From: Betaproteobacteria bacterium
Lineage (GTDB): Bacteria; Pseudomonadota; Gammaproteobacteria; Burkholderiales; Thiobacillaceae
Direction: 5' to 3'
Length of the DNA stretch: 64,000 nucleotides
Assembly: GCA_016234655.1 (NCBI GenBank)
Contig: JACRAU010000020.1
Span: 1 to 64,000, forward strand
The notes beneath the pieces are model-generated. The model made no database searches. It saw only the letters and a program-made list of their open reading frames with translations, and was not told the DNA's origin. The translations under genes and the position numbers were made by a program. Below, in pieces: positions 24,861-33,601 of this stretch; position 1 is the first letter of the stretch; the number at the start of each line of letters is the position of its first letter.

Positions 24861-27615
24861 GTGCTTCACCTTCGCCAAACAGATTGCTCACGCAACGGCC
24901 GCACAGGCCAGGGTGGGCGGGGTTGGCATTCACGTCGGCGCGGTAGTGCCAGCAGCGCTCGCACTTCTCGTGCGTGCTGGGCACGGCCTCGACCTGCGGT
25001 TCGCCGGCACGCTGCACGACCCGAGTGCTGGAGGTGATCAGCACGAAACGCAAGTCATCGCCCAGCGAGGTAAGCAGTTCGTAGTCCTCGCCATCGGCGT
25101 GAAAGGTGAGTTCGCCTTGCAGCGAGGAGCCGAGCTGGCCCTCGGCGCGCAACGCCTCCAGACGCTTGGTGGCCAGGCCGCGCAGTTCGCGCAGCCGGCC
25201 CCAACGGGCGAGCAGGGCGGCCTCGCCGCCTCGTTCCGGCAGCACGTGCCACTGATCGAGGAACACGCTGTCGGAATGGCCGATTAGTGCCCACGTTTCT
25301 TCGGCGGTGAAAGTGAGAATCGGCGCCAGCAGCCGGGTCAAGGCCTGGGTGATGTGCCACAGCGCGGTCTGCGCCGAACGGCGCTGTCGGCTGTCGGCGC
25401 CGGTGGTGTACAGGCGGTCTTTCAGGATATCGAGGTAGAAGGCGCCCAGGTCTTCCGAGCAGAAGTGGTGCAGTCGCTGCACCGCGGTATGGAAGCTGTA
25501 GTCGCGGTATTCCCCGGTGATGCCGGCCTGTAGCTCGCGCGTCATGGCCAGGGCGTAGCGGTCGATCTCCAGCCAGTGCTCGACCGGCACGGCATCCTTC
25601 GCGCTGTCGAAATCGGCGGTGTTGGCCAAGAGGAAGCGCAGGGTATTGCGGATGCGGCGATAGGCCTCGACCACGCGCTTCAGTATCTCGTCGGAGATGG
25701 TCAGCTCGCCCGAGTAGTCGGTGCTGGCCACCCACAGGCGCAAGATCTCGGCGCCCATGCTGTCCGACACCTTCTGCGGCGCGACCACATTGCCCTTGGA
25801 CTTGGACATCTTCAGGCCCTTGCCGTCGACCACGAAGCCGTGGGTGAGCAGGGCCTTGTACGGCGCATGGCCGTCGGTGGCGCAGCCGGTGAGCAAGGAC
25901 GACTGGAACCAGCCACGATGCTGGTCCGATCCTTCGAGATAGAGGTCGGCCGGGTGGCTCAAGGCCGAGCGCTGCTTGAGCACGCAGGCGTGGGTGGCGC
26001 CGGAGTCGAACCAGACATCGAGGGTGTCCTTCACCTTGTCGTATTCGCCGGCCTCGGCGCCCAATAGCTCGGCGGGGTCGAGGCTGAACCAGGCTTCGAT
26101 GCCGGCCTGCTCGACCTTGCGGGCGATTTGTTCCACTAGCTCCATGCTGCGCGGGTGCGGCTCGCCGGTCACCTTGTGCACGAATAGCGGCATCGGCACG
26201 CCCCAGTTGCGCTGGCGCGAGATGCACCAGTCGGGCCGGTTGTTGATCATCGCCTCCAAGCGGCTCTTGCCCCAGGCCGGGTAGAAACGGGTCTGCTCCA
26301 CCGAGTGCATGGCCAGTTCGCGCAGGGCGGTGTTGCCCTTGTCGGCGACATCCATGCCGATGAACCACTGCCGCGTGGCGCGGAAGATGATCGGCGTCTT
26401 GTGCCGCCAGCAATGCGGGTAGCTGTGGTTGAGCTTGATGTGGGCGAGCAGCAGGCCGTTGGCCTCCAGCGTGGCCAGCACGGTCTTGTTGCCCTCCCAG
26501 ATCGACTGGCCGCCGACCAAGGGGGTTGTTGCATAGAACCGGCCGTCGCTGCCGACCGGGTTGTCGACCTTGAGGCCATAGCGCATGCCGACGACATAGT
26601 CCTCCAGGCCGTGGCCGGGCGCGGTGTGCACCAGGCCGGTGCCGGCATCGGCGGTGACATGGTCGCCCAGGATCACCGGCACCTGGCGTTCGTAGAACGG
26701 GTGCAGCAGTTGCAGGCCTTCGAGTACCTCGCCGGTGCATTGGCCCAGCACTTCGACGGCCTCGAAGCCGTAGCGCTTGATCGCCGCCTCGGCCAGGTCG
26801 CGCGCGACGACCAGCAGCCCCTTCGGCGTCTGGATCAGGTCGTAGATAAAATCGGGGTGTGCGCACACGGCTTGGTTGGCCGGCAGGGTCCAGGGCGTGG
26901 TGGTCCAGATCACCAGATAGGTTGGCTCGCTGAGCGCGGATAGGCTCAAGCGCTCGGCCAGGTCGCCAAGGTCGGCCACCGGGAAGGCGACGTCGATGGC
27001 CGGCGAGGTCTTGTCCTCGTATTCCACTTCCGCCTCGGCCAGGGCCGAGCCGCAATCGACGCACCAGTGCACCGGCTTGGCGCCCTGATAGAGATAGCCG
27101 CGCTCGAAGATGCGGCCGAGTTGGCGTTGGATGTCGGCCTCGAACTTGAAGTCCATGGTGCGGTAGGGCCGGTCCCAGTCGCCCAGCACGCCCAGGCGGA
27201 TGAAGTCGGCCTTCTGCCGCTCGATCTGGCTCGCCGCGTAGTCGCGGCACAGCTCGCGGAACTTCGCGGCCGGGATGTCCTTGCCGTGGGCCTTTTCCAC
27301 CACCAGCTCGATCGGCAGGCCGTGGCAGTCCCAGCCCGGCACATAGGGTGCATCGAAGCCATCCAGCGTCTTCGATTTGACGATAACGTCCTTCAAAATC
27401 TTGTTTACCGCATGGCCGATGTGGATGTCGCCGTTGGCATAGGGCGGGCCGTCGTGCAGGATGAACTTGGGCCGGCCGGCGCTCTGCGCGCGAATCTTTT
27501 CGTAGAGCTTTTTCTCCTGCCACTGCTTGATCCAGCCCGGCTCGCGCTTGGGCAGGTCGCCGCGCATAGGGAACGGCGTGTCGGGGAGGTTTAGGGTGTT
27601 TTTGTAGTCGGCCAT
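24847..27615 (-). CDS. ileS: Isoleucyl-tRNA synthetase
   Basis: This class I synthetase charges tRNA-Ile and edits valine. The 922-aa protein has the HIGH motif in [18 protein letters not shown] near residue 63. The CP1 editing domain includes [13 protein letters not shown]. The class signature KMSKS is in [11 protein letters not shown] near 600, then the anticodon-binding domain follows. A C-terminal zinc finger, [12 protein letters not shown]...LCGRCVSNL, is of the bacterial (E. coli-like) type. The stop overlaps the lspA start, and ribF lies immediately upstream. Confidence 0.98.
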   Translation of the reverse strand: MADYKNTLNLPDTPFPMRGDLPKREPGWIKQWQEKKLYEKIRAQSAGRPKFILHDGPPYANGDIHIGHAVNKILKDVIVKSKTLDGFDAPYVPGWDCHGLPIELVVEKAHGKDIPAAKFRELCRDYAASQIERQKADFIRLGVLGDWDRPYRTMDFKFEADIQRQLGRIFERGYLYQGAKPVHWCVDCGSALAEAEVEYEDKTSPAIDVAFPVADLGDLAERLSLSALSEPTYLVIWTTTPWTLPANQAVCAHPDFIYDLIQTPKGLLVVARDLAEAAIKRYGFEAVEVLGQCTGEVLEGLQLLHPFYERQVPVILGDHVTADAGTGLVHTAPGHGLEDYVVGMRYGLKVDNPVGSDGRFYATTPLVGGQSIWEGNKTVLATLEANGLLLAHIKLNHSYPHCWRHKTPIIFRATRQWFIGMDVADKGNTALRELAMHSVEQTRFYPAWGKSRLEAMINNRPDWCISRQRNWGVPMPLFVHKVTGEPHPRSMELVEQIARKVEQAGIEAWFSLDPAELLGAEAGEYDKVKDTLDVWFDSGATHACVLKQRSALSHPADLYLEGSDQHRGWFQSSLLTGCATDGHAPYKALLTHGFVVDGKGLKMSKSKGNVVAPQKVSDSMGAEILRLWVASTDYSGELTISDEILKRVVEAYRRIRNTLRFLLANTADFDSAKDAVPVEHWLEIDRYALAMTRELQAGITGEYRDYSFHTAVQRLHHFCSEDLGAFYLDILKDRLYTTGADSRQRRSAQTALWHITQALTRLLAPILTFTAEETWALIGHSDSVFLDQWHVLPERGGEAALLARWGRLRELRGLATKRLEALRAEGQLGSSLQGELTFHADGEDYELLTSLGDDLRFVLITSSTRVVQRAGEPQVEAVPSTHEKCERCWHYRADVNANPAHPGLCGRCVSNLFGEGEAREHA

Positions 27616-27627
27616 TGTTTCGGTTTC

Positions 27628-28551
27628 TTAATTCACGTTAAGCAGTTCGCGGGCTTGTTGAGCATCCTTGTCGATCTGGGCGACCAGCGCCTCCAGGCCG
27701 TCGAATTTGGCTTCGTCGCGCAGCTTGTGCAGGAACTCCACCCGCAGGTGCTGGCGGTAGATGCTGCGATCGAAGTTGAACAAGTGCACTTCCAGAGTCG
27801 GTCTGCCGTTGGCATGCACCGTGGGCCGGGTGCCCAGGCTGGCCACGCCGGGCCAGTCGGGTGCATCCAGGCCTTGCACGCGTACGGCGAAGATGCCGTT
27901 GATTGGCGGTCGGTTGTGTTTGAGCTGGATATTGGCGGTGGGGTAGCCGATCTCGCGGCCGAGCTTGTCGCCGCCGACCACGCGGCCGGAGATCGAATAG
28001 GGCCGCTTCAGCAGGTGCGCGGCGTGTTCCATGTCGCCGGCGGCCAGGGTGTCGCGCACCAGGGTGGAGGAGACCCGCTCGCCCTGGTTTTCCACGGTAG
28101 TCAGCGCCTCCGCCGTAAAGCCGAGTTGTTCGCCCATGCTTCTCAGCAGCGTGAGATCGCCGGCCCGTTTGGCGCCAAAGCGGAAATCGTCGCCGACTAG
28201 CACATAACGGGCCTTGAGGCCGTCGACCAGGATGCGCCGGATGAAGTCCTCGGCGCTCAAGGCGGCGAAACCTCGGGTGAAACGGCAGATGTGCACGTGC
28301 TCGACGCCCAGGCTTTCCAGGATTTCCAGCTTCTCCCGCAGCGAGGTCAAGCGGGTGGGGGCGGAGTCCGGCGTGAATATCTCGCGCGGGTGCGGCTCGA
28401 AGGTCAGCACGGTCGGCGCGGCGGACAACGCGGCGGCCTGCGCGGTCAGGCGCGCGAGCATGGCCTGGTGCCCGAGGTGAACGCCATCGAAGTTGCCGAT
28501 GGTGATCGCGTTCGGGCGGGAGGCGTTAGGCCAGCCGTGGGTGATGCGCAT
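27628..28551 (-). CDS. ribF: Bifunctional riboflavin kinase/FAD synthetase
   Basis: RibF phosphorylates riboflavin to FMN and adenylylates it to FAD. The 307-aa protein has the N-terminal nucleotidyl-transferase domain (ITIGNFDGVHLGHQAML) and RFTRGFAALSAEDFI. Its C-terminal riboflavin kinase domain has GRVVGGDKLGREIGYPTANI and ASLGTRPTV. It is 12 bases upstream of ileS. The order murJ-ribF-ileS-lspA-fkpB-ispH is a classic proteobacterial run. Confidence 0.97.
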   Translation of the reverse strand: MRITHGWPNASRPNAITIGNFDGVHLGHQAMLARLTAQAAALSAAPTVLTFEPHPREIFTPDSAPTRLTSLREKLEILESLGVEHVHICRFTRGFAALSAEDFIRRILVDGLKARYVLVGDDFRFGAKRAGDLTLLRSMGEQLGFTAEALTTVENQGERVSSTLVRDTLAAGDMEHAAHLLKRPYSISGRVVGGDKLGREIGYPTANIQLKHNRPPINGIFAVRVQGLDAPDWPGVASLGTRPTVHANGRPTLEVHLFNFDRSIYRQHLRVEFLHKLRDEAKFDGLEALVAQIDKDAQQARELLNVN

Positions 28552-28605
28552 GGGAAATATGTTTCTGAATAAACGGGGATTTTAGCTGCCGCGCGGGTTT
28601 CGCGT

Positions 28606-30144
28606 CTATTCGGCGGCCCGGCGTCGGAACTGCTTGGGCCGGAAACCGAGCAGCCAGAGCGTGGCGAAATAGCTGGCGGCGCCGGCGACGACCAGCCCGC
28701 CCAGATGCGCCACGCGCTCGCCGGCGCGATAAGCCAGCCACTGCGCCTCGCTGCCCATGCCGAACCAGAGCACACCGCCCATGACCAGCAAGGCGAGCGC
28801 GAGCTTGCCGAGGAAGGCCGCCCAGCCGGCCTGGGGCTGGTAGATCGCCTGTTTGCGCAACTGGTGCAGCAGGATGCCGGCGTTGAGGCAGGCACCGAGG
28901 CCGATGGCCAGCGCCAGGCCGGCGTGTTGCAGCGGCCAGATGAAGATCAGATTCATCGCTTGGGTGGCGAGCAGGGTGAAGATGGCGATCTTCACCGGGG
29001 TGCGGATGTTCTGCCGGGCGTAAAAGCCGGGCGCCAGCACCTTGACCAGGATCAGGCCGACCAGGCCGAGGCTGTAGGCGACCAGCGCGCTGCGGGTCAT
29101 CTCGACATCATGGGCGCTGAACTCGCCGTAGAAAAACAAGGTGGCGATCAAGGGCACGGCCAGGATGGCCAGCGCGACGGCGGCCGGCGCGGCCAGCAGA
29201 AGGGTCATGCGCAGGCCCCAGTCGAGCAACTTGGAATATTCGCCGCCGTCGTTGTCGGCATAGTGCTTGGCCAGGCTGGGCAAGAGGATGGTGCCCAGGG
29301 CGACGCCGAGCATGCCGGTGGGAAACTCCATCAGCCGGTCGGCGTAGTAGAGCCAGGACACGCTGCCGGTGACCAGGAAGGACGCGAACAGGGTGTTGAT
29401 CAACAGCGAGACCTGGGCGACCGAGACGCCGATCGCGGCCGGCCCCATCAATTTCAAAATCCGGCGCACGCCCTCGTCCTTGAGGTCGAGGTCCCAACGC
29501 GGGATCAGGCCGATGCGCTTGAGGGCCGGAATCTGGATGGACAGTTGCAGCAGCCCGCCCAGGAAGGCGCCCCAACCCAGGGCCAGCACCGGCGGGTCGA
29601 ACCAGGGCGCGGCCACGGTGGCGGCCAGGATCATCGCGACGTTGAGCAGCACCGGCGTGAACGCCGGCAGGTTGAAGCGGCTGTAGGTGTTGAGCACGCC
29701 GGCGGCGAGCGAGGTCAGCGAAATGAACAGGATGTAGGGGAAAACGATGCGCAACAGGTCGACCGTGAGGTCGAACTTGTCCGGCGTGGCCAGAAAGCCG
29801 GGTGCGCTGGCCAGCACCACCAGCGGCGCGGCCAGGATGCCGAGGCCGGCCACGACGACCAGCACCAGGAACAGCGCGGTGGCGACCTTGTTGACCAGGA
29901 TATGGGTGGCCTCGATACCGCGTTTGTTCTTGTATTCGGCCAGCACCGGAACGAAGGCCTGGGAGAAGGCGCCCTCGGCGAACAAGCGGCGCAGCAGGTT
30001 GGGCAGCTTGAAGGCGACGAAGAAGGCGTCGGTGGCGGCCCCGGCCCCGAAGGCGCGGGCGATCACGGCGTCGCGGACGAAGCCCAGGATGCGCGAGAGC
30101 AGGGTCATGGAACTGACGGCGGCGAGGGCTTTGAGCAGATTCAT
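28606..30144 (-). CDS. murJ: Lipid II flippase MurJ
   Basis: MurJ flips lipid II across the inner membrane for peptidoglycan synthesis. The 512-aa polytopic protein has about 14 hydrophobic segments. The MviN motifs are [50 protein letters not shown] and [22 protein letters not shown]. The characteristic Arg in SRILGFVRD is present. It is divergent from rpsT and lies upstream of ribF, an arrangement common in proteobacteria. Confidence 0.97.
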   Translation of the reverse strand: MNLLKALAAVSSMTLLSRILGFVRDAVIARAFGAGAATDAFFVAFKLPNLLRRLFAEGAFSQAFVPVLAEYKNKRGIEATHILVNKVATALFLVLVVVAGLGILAAPLVVLASAPGFLATPDKFDLTVDLLRIVFPYILFISLTSLAAGVLNTYSRFNLPAFTPVLLNVAMILAATVAAPWFDPPVLALGWGAFLGGLLQLSIQIPALKRIGLIPRWDLDLKDEGVRRILKLMGPAAIGVSVAQVSLLINTLFASFLVTGSVSWLYYADRLMEFPTGMLGVALGTILLPSLAKHYADNDGGEYSKLLDWGLRMTLLLAAPAAVALAILAVPLIATLFFYGEFSAHDVEMTRSALVAYSLGLVGLILVKVLAPGFYARQNIRTPVKIAIFTLLATQAMNLIFIWPLQHAGLALAIGLGACLNAGILLHQLRKQAIYQPQAGWAAFLGKLALALLVMGGVLWFGMGSEAQWLAYRAGERVAHLGGLVVAGAASYFATLWLLGFRPKQFRRRAAE

Positions 30145-30189
30145 GGGTTTATCGTTGGTTTTCGTTGGGTTGGCTGTTGTGATTTAGGC

Positions 30190-30218
30190 TTGTCTGCCCT
30201 AAACAAAGGCAATATAAT
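30190..30218 (+). promoter_or_regulatory. Sigma-70 promoter for rpsT
   Basis: TTGTCT (30190-30195) and a consensus TATAAT (30213-30218) are spaced by 17 bases, with the -10 box 42 bases before the rpsT ATG. Confidence 0.65.
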
Positions 30219-30260
30219 CCGCGCCTTTCAATTGCGTCCAGGCAACAGGAGTACCGAATT

Positions 30261-30524
30261 ATGGCCAACAGTGCCCAAGCGCGGAAACGTGCCCGTCAGA
30301 GCGCCAAGCAGCGCCTGCATAACATGGCTCTGCGTTCCGCTTACCGCACTGCGGTGAAGAAGGTCCAGAAGGCGATCGAGGCCGGCGACAAGAGCACCGC
30401 CCAGACCGTGTTCCAGACTTCGATGAGCGTGATCGACCGCATCGCCGACAAGAAGATCGTTCACAAGAACAAGGCTTCTCGCCACAAGAGCCGCCTGTCC
30501 GACGCCATCAAGGCCATGGCCTAA
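30261..30524 (+). CDS. rpsT: 30S ribosomal protein S20
   Basis: The 87-aa basic protein begins [35 protein letters not shown] and ends in [23 protein letters not shown], the bS20 pattern that binds 16S rRNA helices in the 30S body. AGGAGT precedes the ATG. It is divergent from murJ and monocistronic, with a convergent hairpin right after it. Confidence 0.98.
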   Translation: MANSAQARKRARQSAKQRLHNMALRSAYRTAVKKVQKAIEAGDKSTAQTVFQTSMSVIDRIADKKIVHKNKASRHKSRLSDAIKAMA

Positions 30525-30526
30525 TC

Positions 30527-30553
30527 ACTGCGGCCCGTTCAACGGGCCGCAGT
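30527..30553. terminator. Bidirectional hairpin between rpsT and DUF3579
   Basis: ACTGCGGCCCG (30527-30537) pairs perfectly with CGGGCCGCAGT (30543-30553) over a 5-base loop, between two converging genes. The T tract after it is poor on both strands. Confidence 0.6.
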
Positions 30554-30844
30554 TGCTTCGTTCCTGGAGGCTTGGCGGCCGTCTACCACTTGCAGGTCGT
30601 TGTCCCGGGCGAAGTCCATCAAAAAGCGGAATGCCATCGGGTCTTCCGCTTCCAGTTTCCGGTTGACCACGACGCAGTACATGCCCTCGCGCGTGATCGG
30701 GGAGATGCAGGGCGAATAGCGGGTGCGGTTGTCGGGGCCGACGCTGCCGAACACGCCGCATAGGCGTTCGGCCCAATCGCTGGGCCTGAATTTTTTTCCG
30801 GCGTTGGTGAGGCCGCGAATGACGAGTTCTTCCTGGCTGGGCAT
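30539..30844 (-). CDS. DUF3579 domain protein
   Basis: The 101-aa soluble protein MPSQEELVIRGLTNAGKKFRPSDWAERLCGVFG... matches the DUF3579 family, found mainly in betaproteobacteria. It contains YSPCISPITREGMYCVVVNRKLEAEDPMAFRFLMDFARDNDLQV. No function is established. The ATG at 30844 is preceded by GGGAG on the minus strand. It converges on rpsT. Confidence 0.8.
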   Translation of the reverse strand: MPSQEELVIRGLTNAGKKFRPSDWAERLCGVFGSVGPDNRTRYSPCISPITREGMYCVVVNRKLEAEDPMAFRFLMDFARDNDLQVVDGRQASRNEATAAR

Positions 30845-30946
30845 GCAAATCTCCCTGAATGGCGCGATTGTACCAGCAACCGACCGTCGGCGATCACGGT
30901 GGATGACGCGGTATTCCCTGTATAGACAATAGTTTCGAGGTGGATT

Positions 30947-31495
30947 ATGAATCTAGATCGAGTGTCTTCCGGCCGCGACGTGCCGGGCGATTTCAACGTC
31001 ATTATCGAGATACCCGCTCACGGCGAGCCGATCAAGTACGAGGTCGACAAGGAAACCGGCGCGATGTTCGTCGACCGCTTCATGTCCACCGCCATGCACT
31101 ACCCGTGCAACTACGGCTATATCCCGCACACCCTGTCCGACGACGGCGACCCGGTCGACGTGCTGGTGATCACGCCGATCCCGCTGATCACCGGCGTGGT
31201 GGTGCGCTGCCGCCCGGTCGGCATGCTGAAGATGACCGACGAGGCGGGTATCGATGCCAAGCTGATCGCGGTGCCGGTCGATAAGCTGTGCAACCTGTAC
31301 ACCCAGGTCAGGAAACCGGAAGACCTGCCCGCGTTGCTACTGAACCAGATATCCCACTTCTTCGAGCACTACAAGGACCTCGAGCCCAACAAATGGGTGA
31401 AGGTGGAAGGCTGGGTCGGCGCCGACGAGGCCAAGGCCGAGATCATGGCCGGCGTCGAGCGCTACAAGGCGGCCCCCGAAAAGCCGATGTTCTAA
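30947..31495 (+). CDS. ppa: Inorganic pyrophosphatase (family I)
   Basis: This soluble Mg2+-dependent enzyme hydrolyses PPi. The 182-aa product contains [15 protein letters not shown], the substrate-proximal [14 protein letters not shown] and the signature [11 protein letters not shown] with the three catalytic Asp residues. KHYKDLE-type residues appear in [16 protein letters not shown]. The qmo genes of sulfur metabolism begin about 0.8 kb downstream. PPi is a substrate of ATP sulfurylase in that pathway, but the adjacency alone does not prove a link. Confidence 0.97.
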   Translation: MNLDRVSSGRDVPGDFNVIIEIPAHGEPIKYEVDKETGAMFVDRFMSTAMHYPCNYGYIPHTLSDDGDPVDVLVITPIPLITGVVVRCRPVGMLKMTDEAGIDAKLIAVPVDKLCNLYTQVRKPEDLPALLLNQISHFFEHYKDLEPNKWVKVEGWVGADEAKAEIMAGVERYKAAPEKPMF

Positions 31496-31540
31496 ATTCG
31501 GTGAGGCGTGAGGGGCTAGGAGTAAGGCGAAAAACGCTTA

Positions 31541-31599
31541 CACTCCTCACTCCTCACTCCTCACTCCTCACTCCTCACTCCTCACTCCTCACTCCTCAC
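31541..31599. repeat. Heptanucleotide tandem repeat (CACTCCT), about 8.4 copies
   Basis: Eight perfect tandem copies of CACTCCT plus CAC run up to four bases before the ATG of the phosphoesterase gene. An imperfect inverted partner, GTGAGGCGTGAGGGGCTAGG, lies just upstream (31501-31520), so the tract can fold back. The tract occupies the place where an SD sequence should be and is pyrimidine-rich. Confidence 0.9.
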
Positions 31600-31602
31600 G
31601 CT

Positions 31603-32160
31603 ATGAAGGTCTGCATCCTCTCCGACAGCCACGACAACCGCCGCCTGCTCGACCATGCGGTGGAAGACGCCAAGCGTTGCGGCGCGGAGGCGGTGCTGCA
31701 TTGCGGCGACGTGGTGGCGCCGACCACGCTGCGCGTGCTCAAGAAATACGGCCTGCCGGTGCACGTGATCCACGGCAACAACACCGGCGACCTGTTCAGC
31801 ATGAGTAAGCTGGCCGCCGAGCCCGACAGCCCGGTGCGCTACCACGGCCAGGACGCCGTGCTGCATTTGGCCGAGCGCAGCATTTTCCTGGTGCATTACC
31901 CGCATTACGCCGCCGCCTTGGCGTTGACCGGCGACTACGATCTGGTCTGCTGCGGCCATGACCACCAGGTCGGCATCCAGCAAATCGACAACGTGAAGGG
32001 CGGGGTCACCCACCTGGTCAATCCCGGTACCGTGGGTGGCGTCGGCAAGCCGCCGACCTACATCCTGGCCAACCTGGCGGAGCTGAGTTTCGAGATACGG
32101 CCGGTGCCGACCGAACAGGGCGAGGCATGCAATGTGCCGCCGGTCAGCGTGCACACATAA
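31603..32160 (+). CDS. YfcE/MJ0936-type metallophosphoesterase
   Basis: The 185-aa calcineurin-like phosphoesterase has the metal-ligand motifs in order: LSDSHDN, HCGDVV, HGNNTGD, HYPHYA and CCGHDHQ, ending with LVNPGT. Family members are small manganese-dependent phosphodiesterases of uncertain physiological substrate. The start is the ATG at 31603. There is no SD, because the heptanucleotide repeat occupies that position. The track ORF opening at 31288 reads through the repeat (LLTPHSS repeats) and is not a real N-terminus. Confidence 0.88.
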   Translation: MKVCILSDSHDNRRLLDHAVEDAKRCGAEAVLHCGDVVAPTTLRVLKKYGLPVHVIHGNNTGDLFSMSKLAAEPDSPVRYHGQDAVLHLAERSIFLVHYPHYAAALALTGDYDLVCCGHDHQVGIQQIDNVKGGVTHLVNPGTVGGVGKPPTYILANLAELSFEIRPVPTEQGEACNVPPVSVHT

Positions 32161-32320
32161 CCCCTCGCGGCACTCCAATACACGCAATCTATTTACACAT
32201 AAGTACATTCGATCTTTTTCGCGGGCCATAAGCAGGGCCTTTGCGGGTAACATCGCGCCATTCCCGGCTCGCAATTCGAGCCGCATGATTTTCCAGTCTT
32301 CATCCAATCGGAGGCGATTC

Positions 32321-33598
32321 ATGACTGTGGCGACCAACCAGACCATCCTGGTCGTGGGCGGCGGCATCTCCGGCATGACTGCGGCGCTCGAAGCTGCTGA
32401 AACCGGCAAGCATGTCGTATTGGTGGAGAAGAACCCGTACCTGGGCGGCCGTACCGCCCAGCTCTACCGGTACTTCCCCAAGATGTGCCATCCCACTTGC
32501 GGCCTGGAGATCAACCTGCGCCGGCTCAAGGCCAATCCGCGCATCCAGGTGCTGACCATGGCCGAGGTGACCGGCATCTCCGGCACCAAGGGCGACTACA
32601 CCGTCAACCTCAAGACCGCGCCGCGTTTCGTCAACGAAAACTGCACGGCCTGCGGCGAATGCGCCAAGGCGGTGAGCGGCGAGATCGACGACGCCTTCAA
32701 CTACAAGCTAGGCAAGATCAAGGTGGCCTATCTGCCGCACGCGATGGCCTATCCGCAGCGCTACGTGCTCGACCCCGCTATCCTCGGCACCGCCGATGCC
32801 GACAAGGCCAAGGCCGCTTGCAAGTACAACGCCATCGACCTCGAGCAGAAGGAAGAGTCGGTCAGTCTCAAGGCCGGCGCCATCGTCTGGGCCACCGGCT
32901 GGCAGCCGTATAACGCGGAGAACATCACGCCGTATCGCTACGGCGAATTCCCCAACGTGATCACCAACGTCGAGTTCGAGCGTCTGGCCGACCCGCACGG
33001 CCCGACCGGCGGCAAAATTCTGCGCCCGTCCGACGGCAAGGAGGCGAAGAACATCGCCTTCATCCAGTGCGCCGGCTCGCGCGACGAGAACCACCTGCGC
33101 CACTGCTCGCGCTTTTGCTGCATGGGCTCGCTCAAGCAGACTCACTACGTGCAGGAGAAGTACGGCGACGAGGGCAAGTCGACCATCTACTACATCGACA
33201 TCCGCGCCATCGACCGCTTCGAGGACTTCTACGCCAAGGTCAAGGCCAATCCCAACGTCAGCTTCGTCAAATCCAAGGTCGCCCGCATCAGCGAGGACAA
33301 GGACGGCAACCCGGTGTGCTGGGGCGTGAATACCGAGGGTTATGTCCGCTACTCCAACCCGCATGACATGGTCGTGCTGGCGGTCGGCATGGAGCCGTCG
33401 GTCAAGGGCGTCGACATCCCCGCCGAGGTGATGGCCGATTCCTCCGGCTTCATCATGGCCGACCCGGCCAATGCCGGTATCTTCGGTGCCGGTTGCGCCA
33501 CCAATGCCCTGGATGTGAACCGCGCGGTGCAGAGCGCCACCGCCGCCGCCTTGCGCGCCATCCAAGTCGTCAACAAAGTCGCCCGTGCGGAGGCCTAA
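32321..33598 (+). CDS. qmoA: HdrA-like flavoprotein, QmoA type
   Basis: The 425-aa protein opens with the FAD-binding VVGGGISGMTAALEAAETGK and LVEKNPYLGGRTAQLYRYFPKMCHPTCGLEIN. It holds an Fe-S cysteine set CTACGECAKAV near residue 110 and an HdrA-type QCAGSRDENHLRHCSRFCCMGSLKQ. Its size and single FAD domain match QmoA, a subunit of the quinone-interacting oxidoreductase that exchanges electrons with APS reductase. CGGAGG precedes the ATG. It is followed by qmoB, hdrC and hdrB. In a sulfur oxidiser the complex would pass electrons from APS reductase (sulfite to APS) toward the quinone pool. Confidence 0.9.
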   Translation: MTVATNQTILVVGGGISGMTAALEAAETGKHVVLVEKNPYLGGRTAQLYRYFPKMCHPTCGLEINLRRLKANPRIQVLTMAEVTGISGTKGDYTVNLKTAPRFVNENCTACGECAKAVSGEIDDAFNYKLGKIKVAYLPHAMAYPQRYVLDPAILGTADADKAKAACKYNAIDLEQKEESVSLKAGAIVWATGWQPYNAENITPYRYGEFPNVITNVEFERLADPHGPTGGKILRPSDGKEAKNIAFIQCAGSRDENHLRHCSRFCCMGSLKQTHYVQEKYGDEGKSTIYYIDIRAIDRFEDFYAKVKANPNVSFVKSKVARISEDKDGNPVCWGVNTEGYVRYSNPHDMVVLAVGMEPSVKGVDIPAEVMADSSGFIMADPANAGIFGAGCATNALDVNRAVQSATAAALRAIQVVNKVARAEA

Positions 33599-33601
33599 GC
33601 C

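Noticed and set aside
28705-30357. 550-aa plus-strand frame opposite murJ
   Set aside because: It is a shadow of murJ with Gln/Gly/His-rich composition. murJ itself has clear MviN motifs.
30947-31495. ppa as a dedicated sulfur-oxidation gene coupled to qmo
   Set aside because: The two are separated by the repeat and the phosphoesterase gene, and ppa is a housekeeping gene. Proximity alone does not show a functional link.
31541-31599. Possible CRISPR-like or direct-repeat array
   Set aside because: The units are only 7 bp and contiguous, with no spacers. This is a simple tandem repeat.
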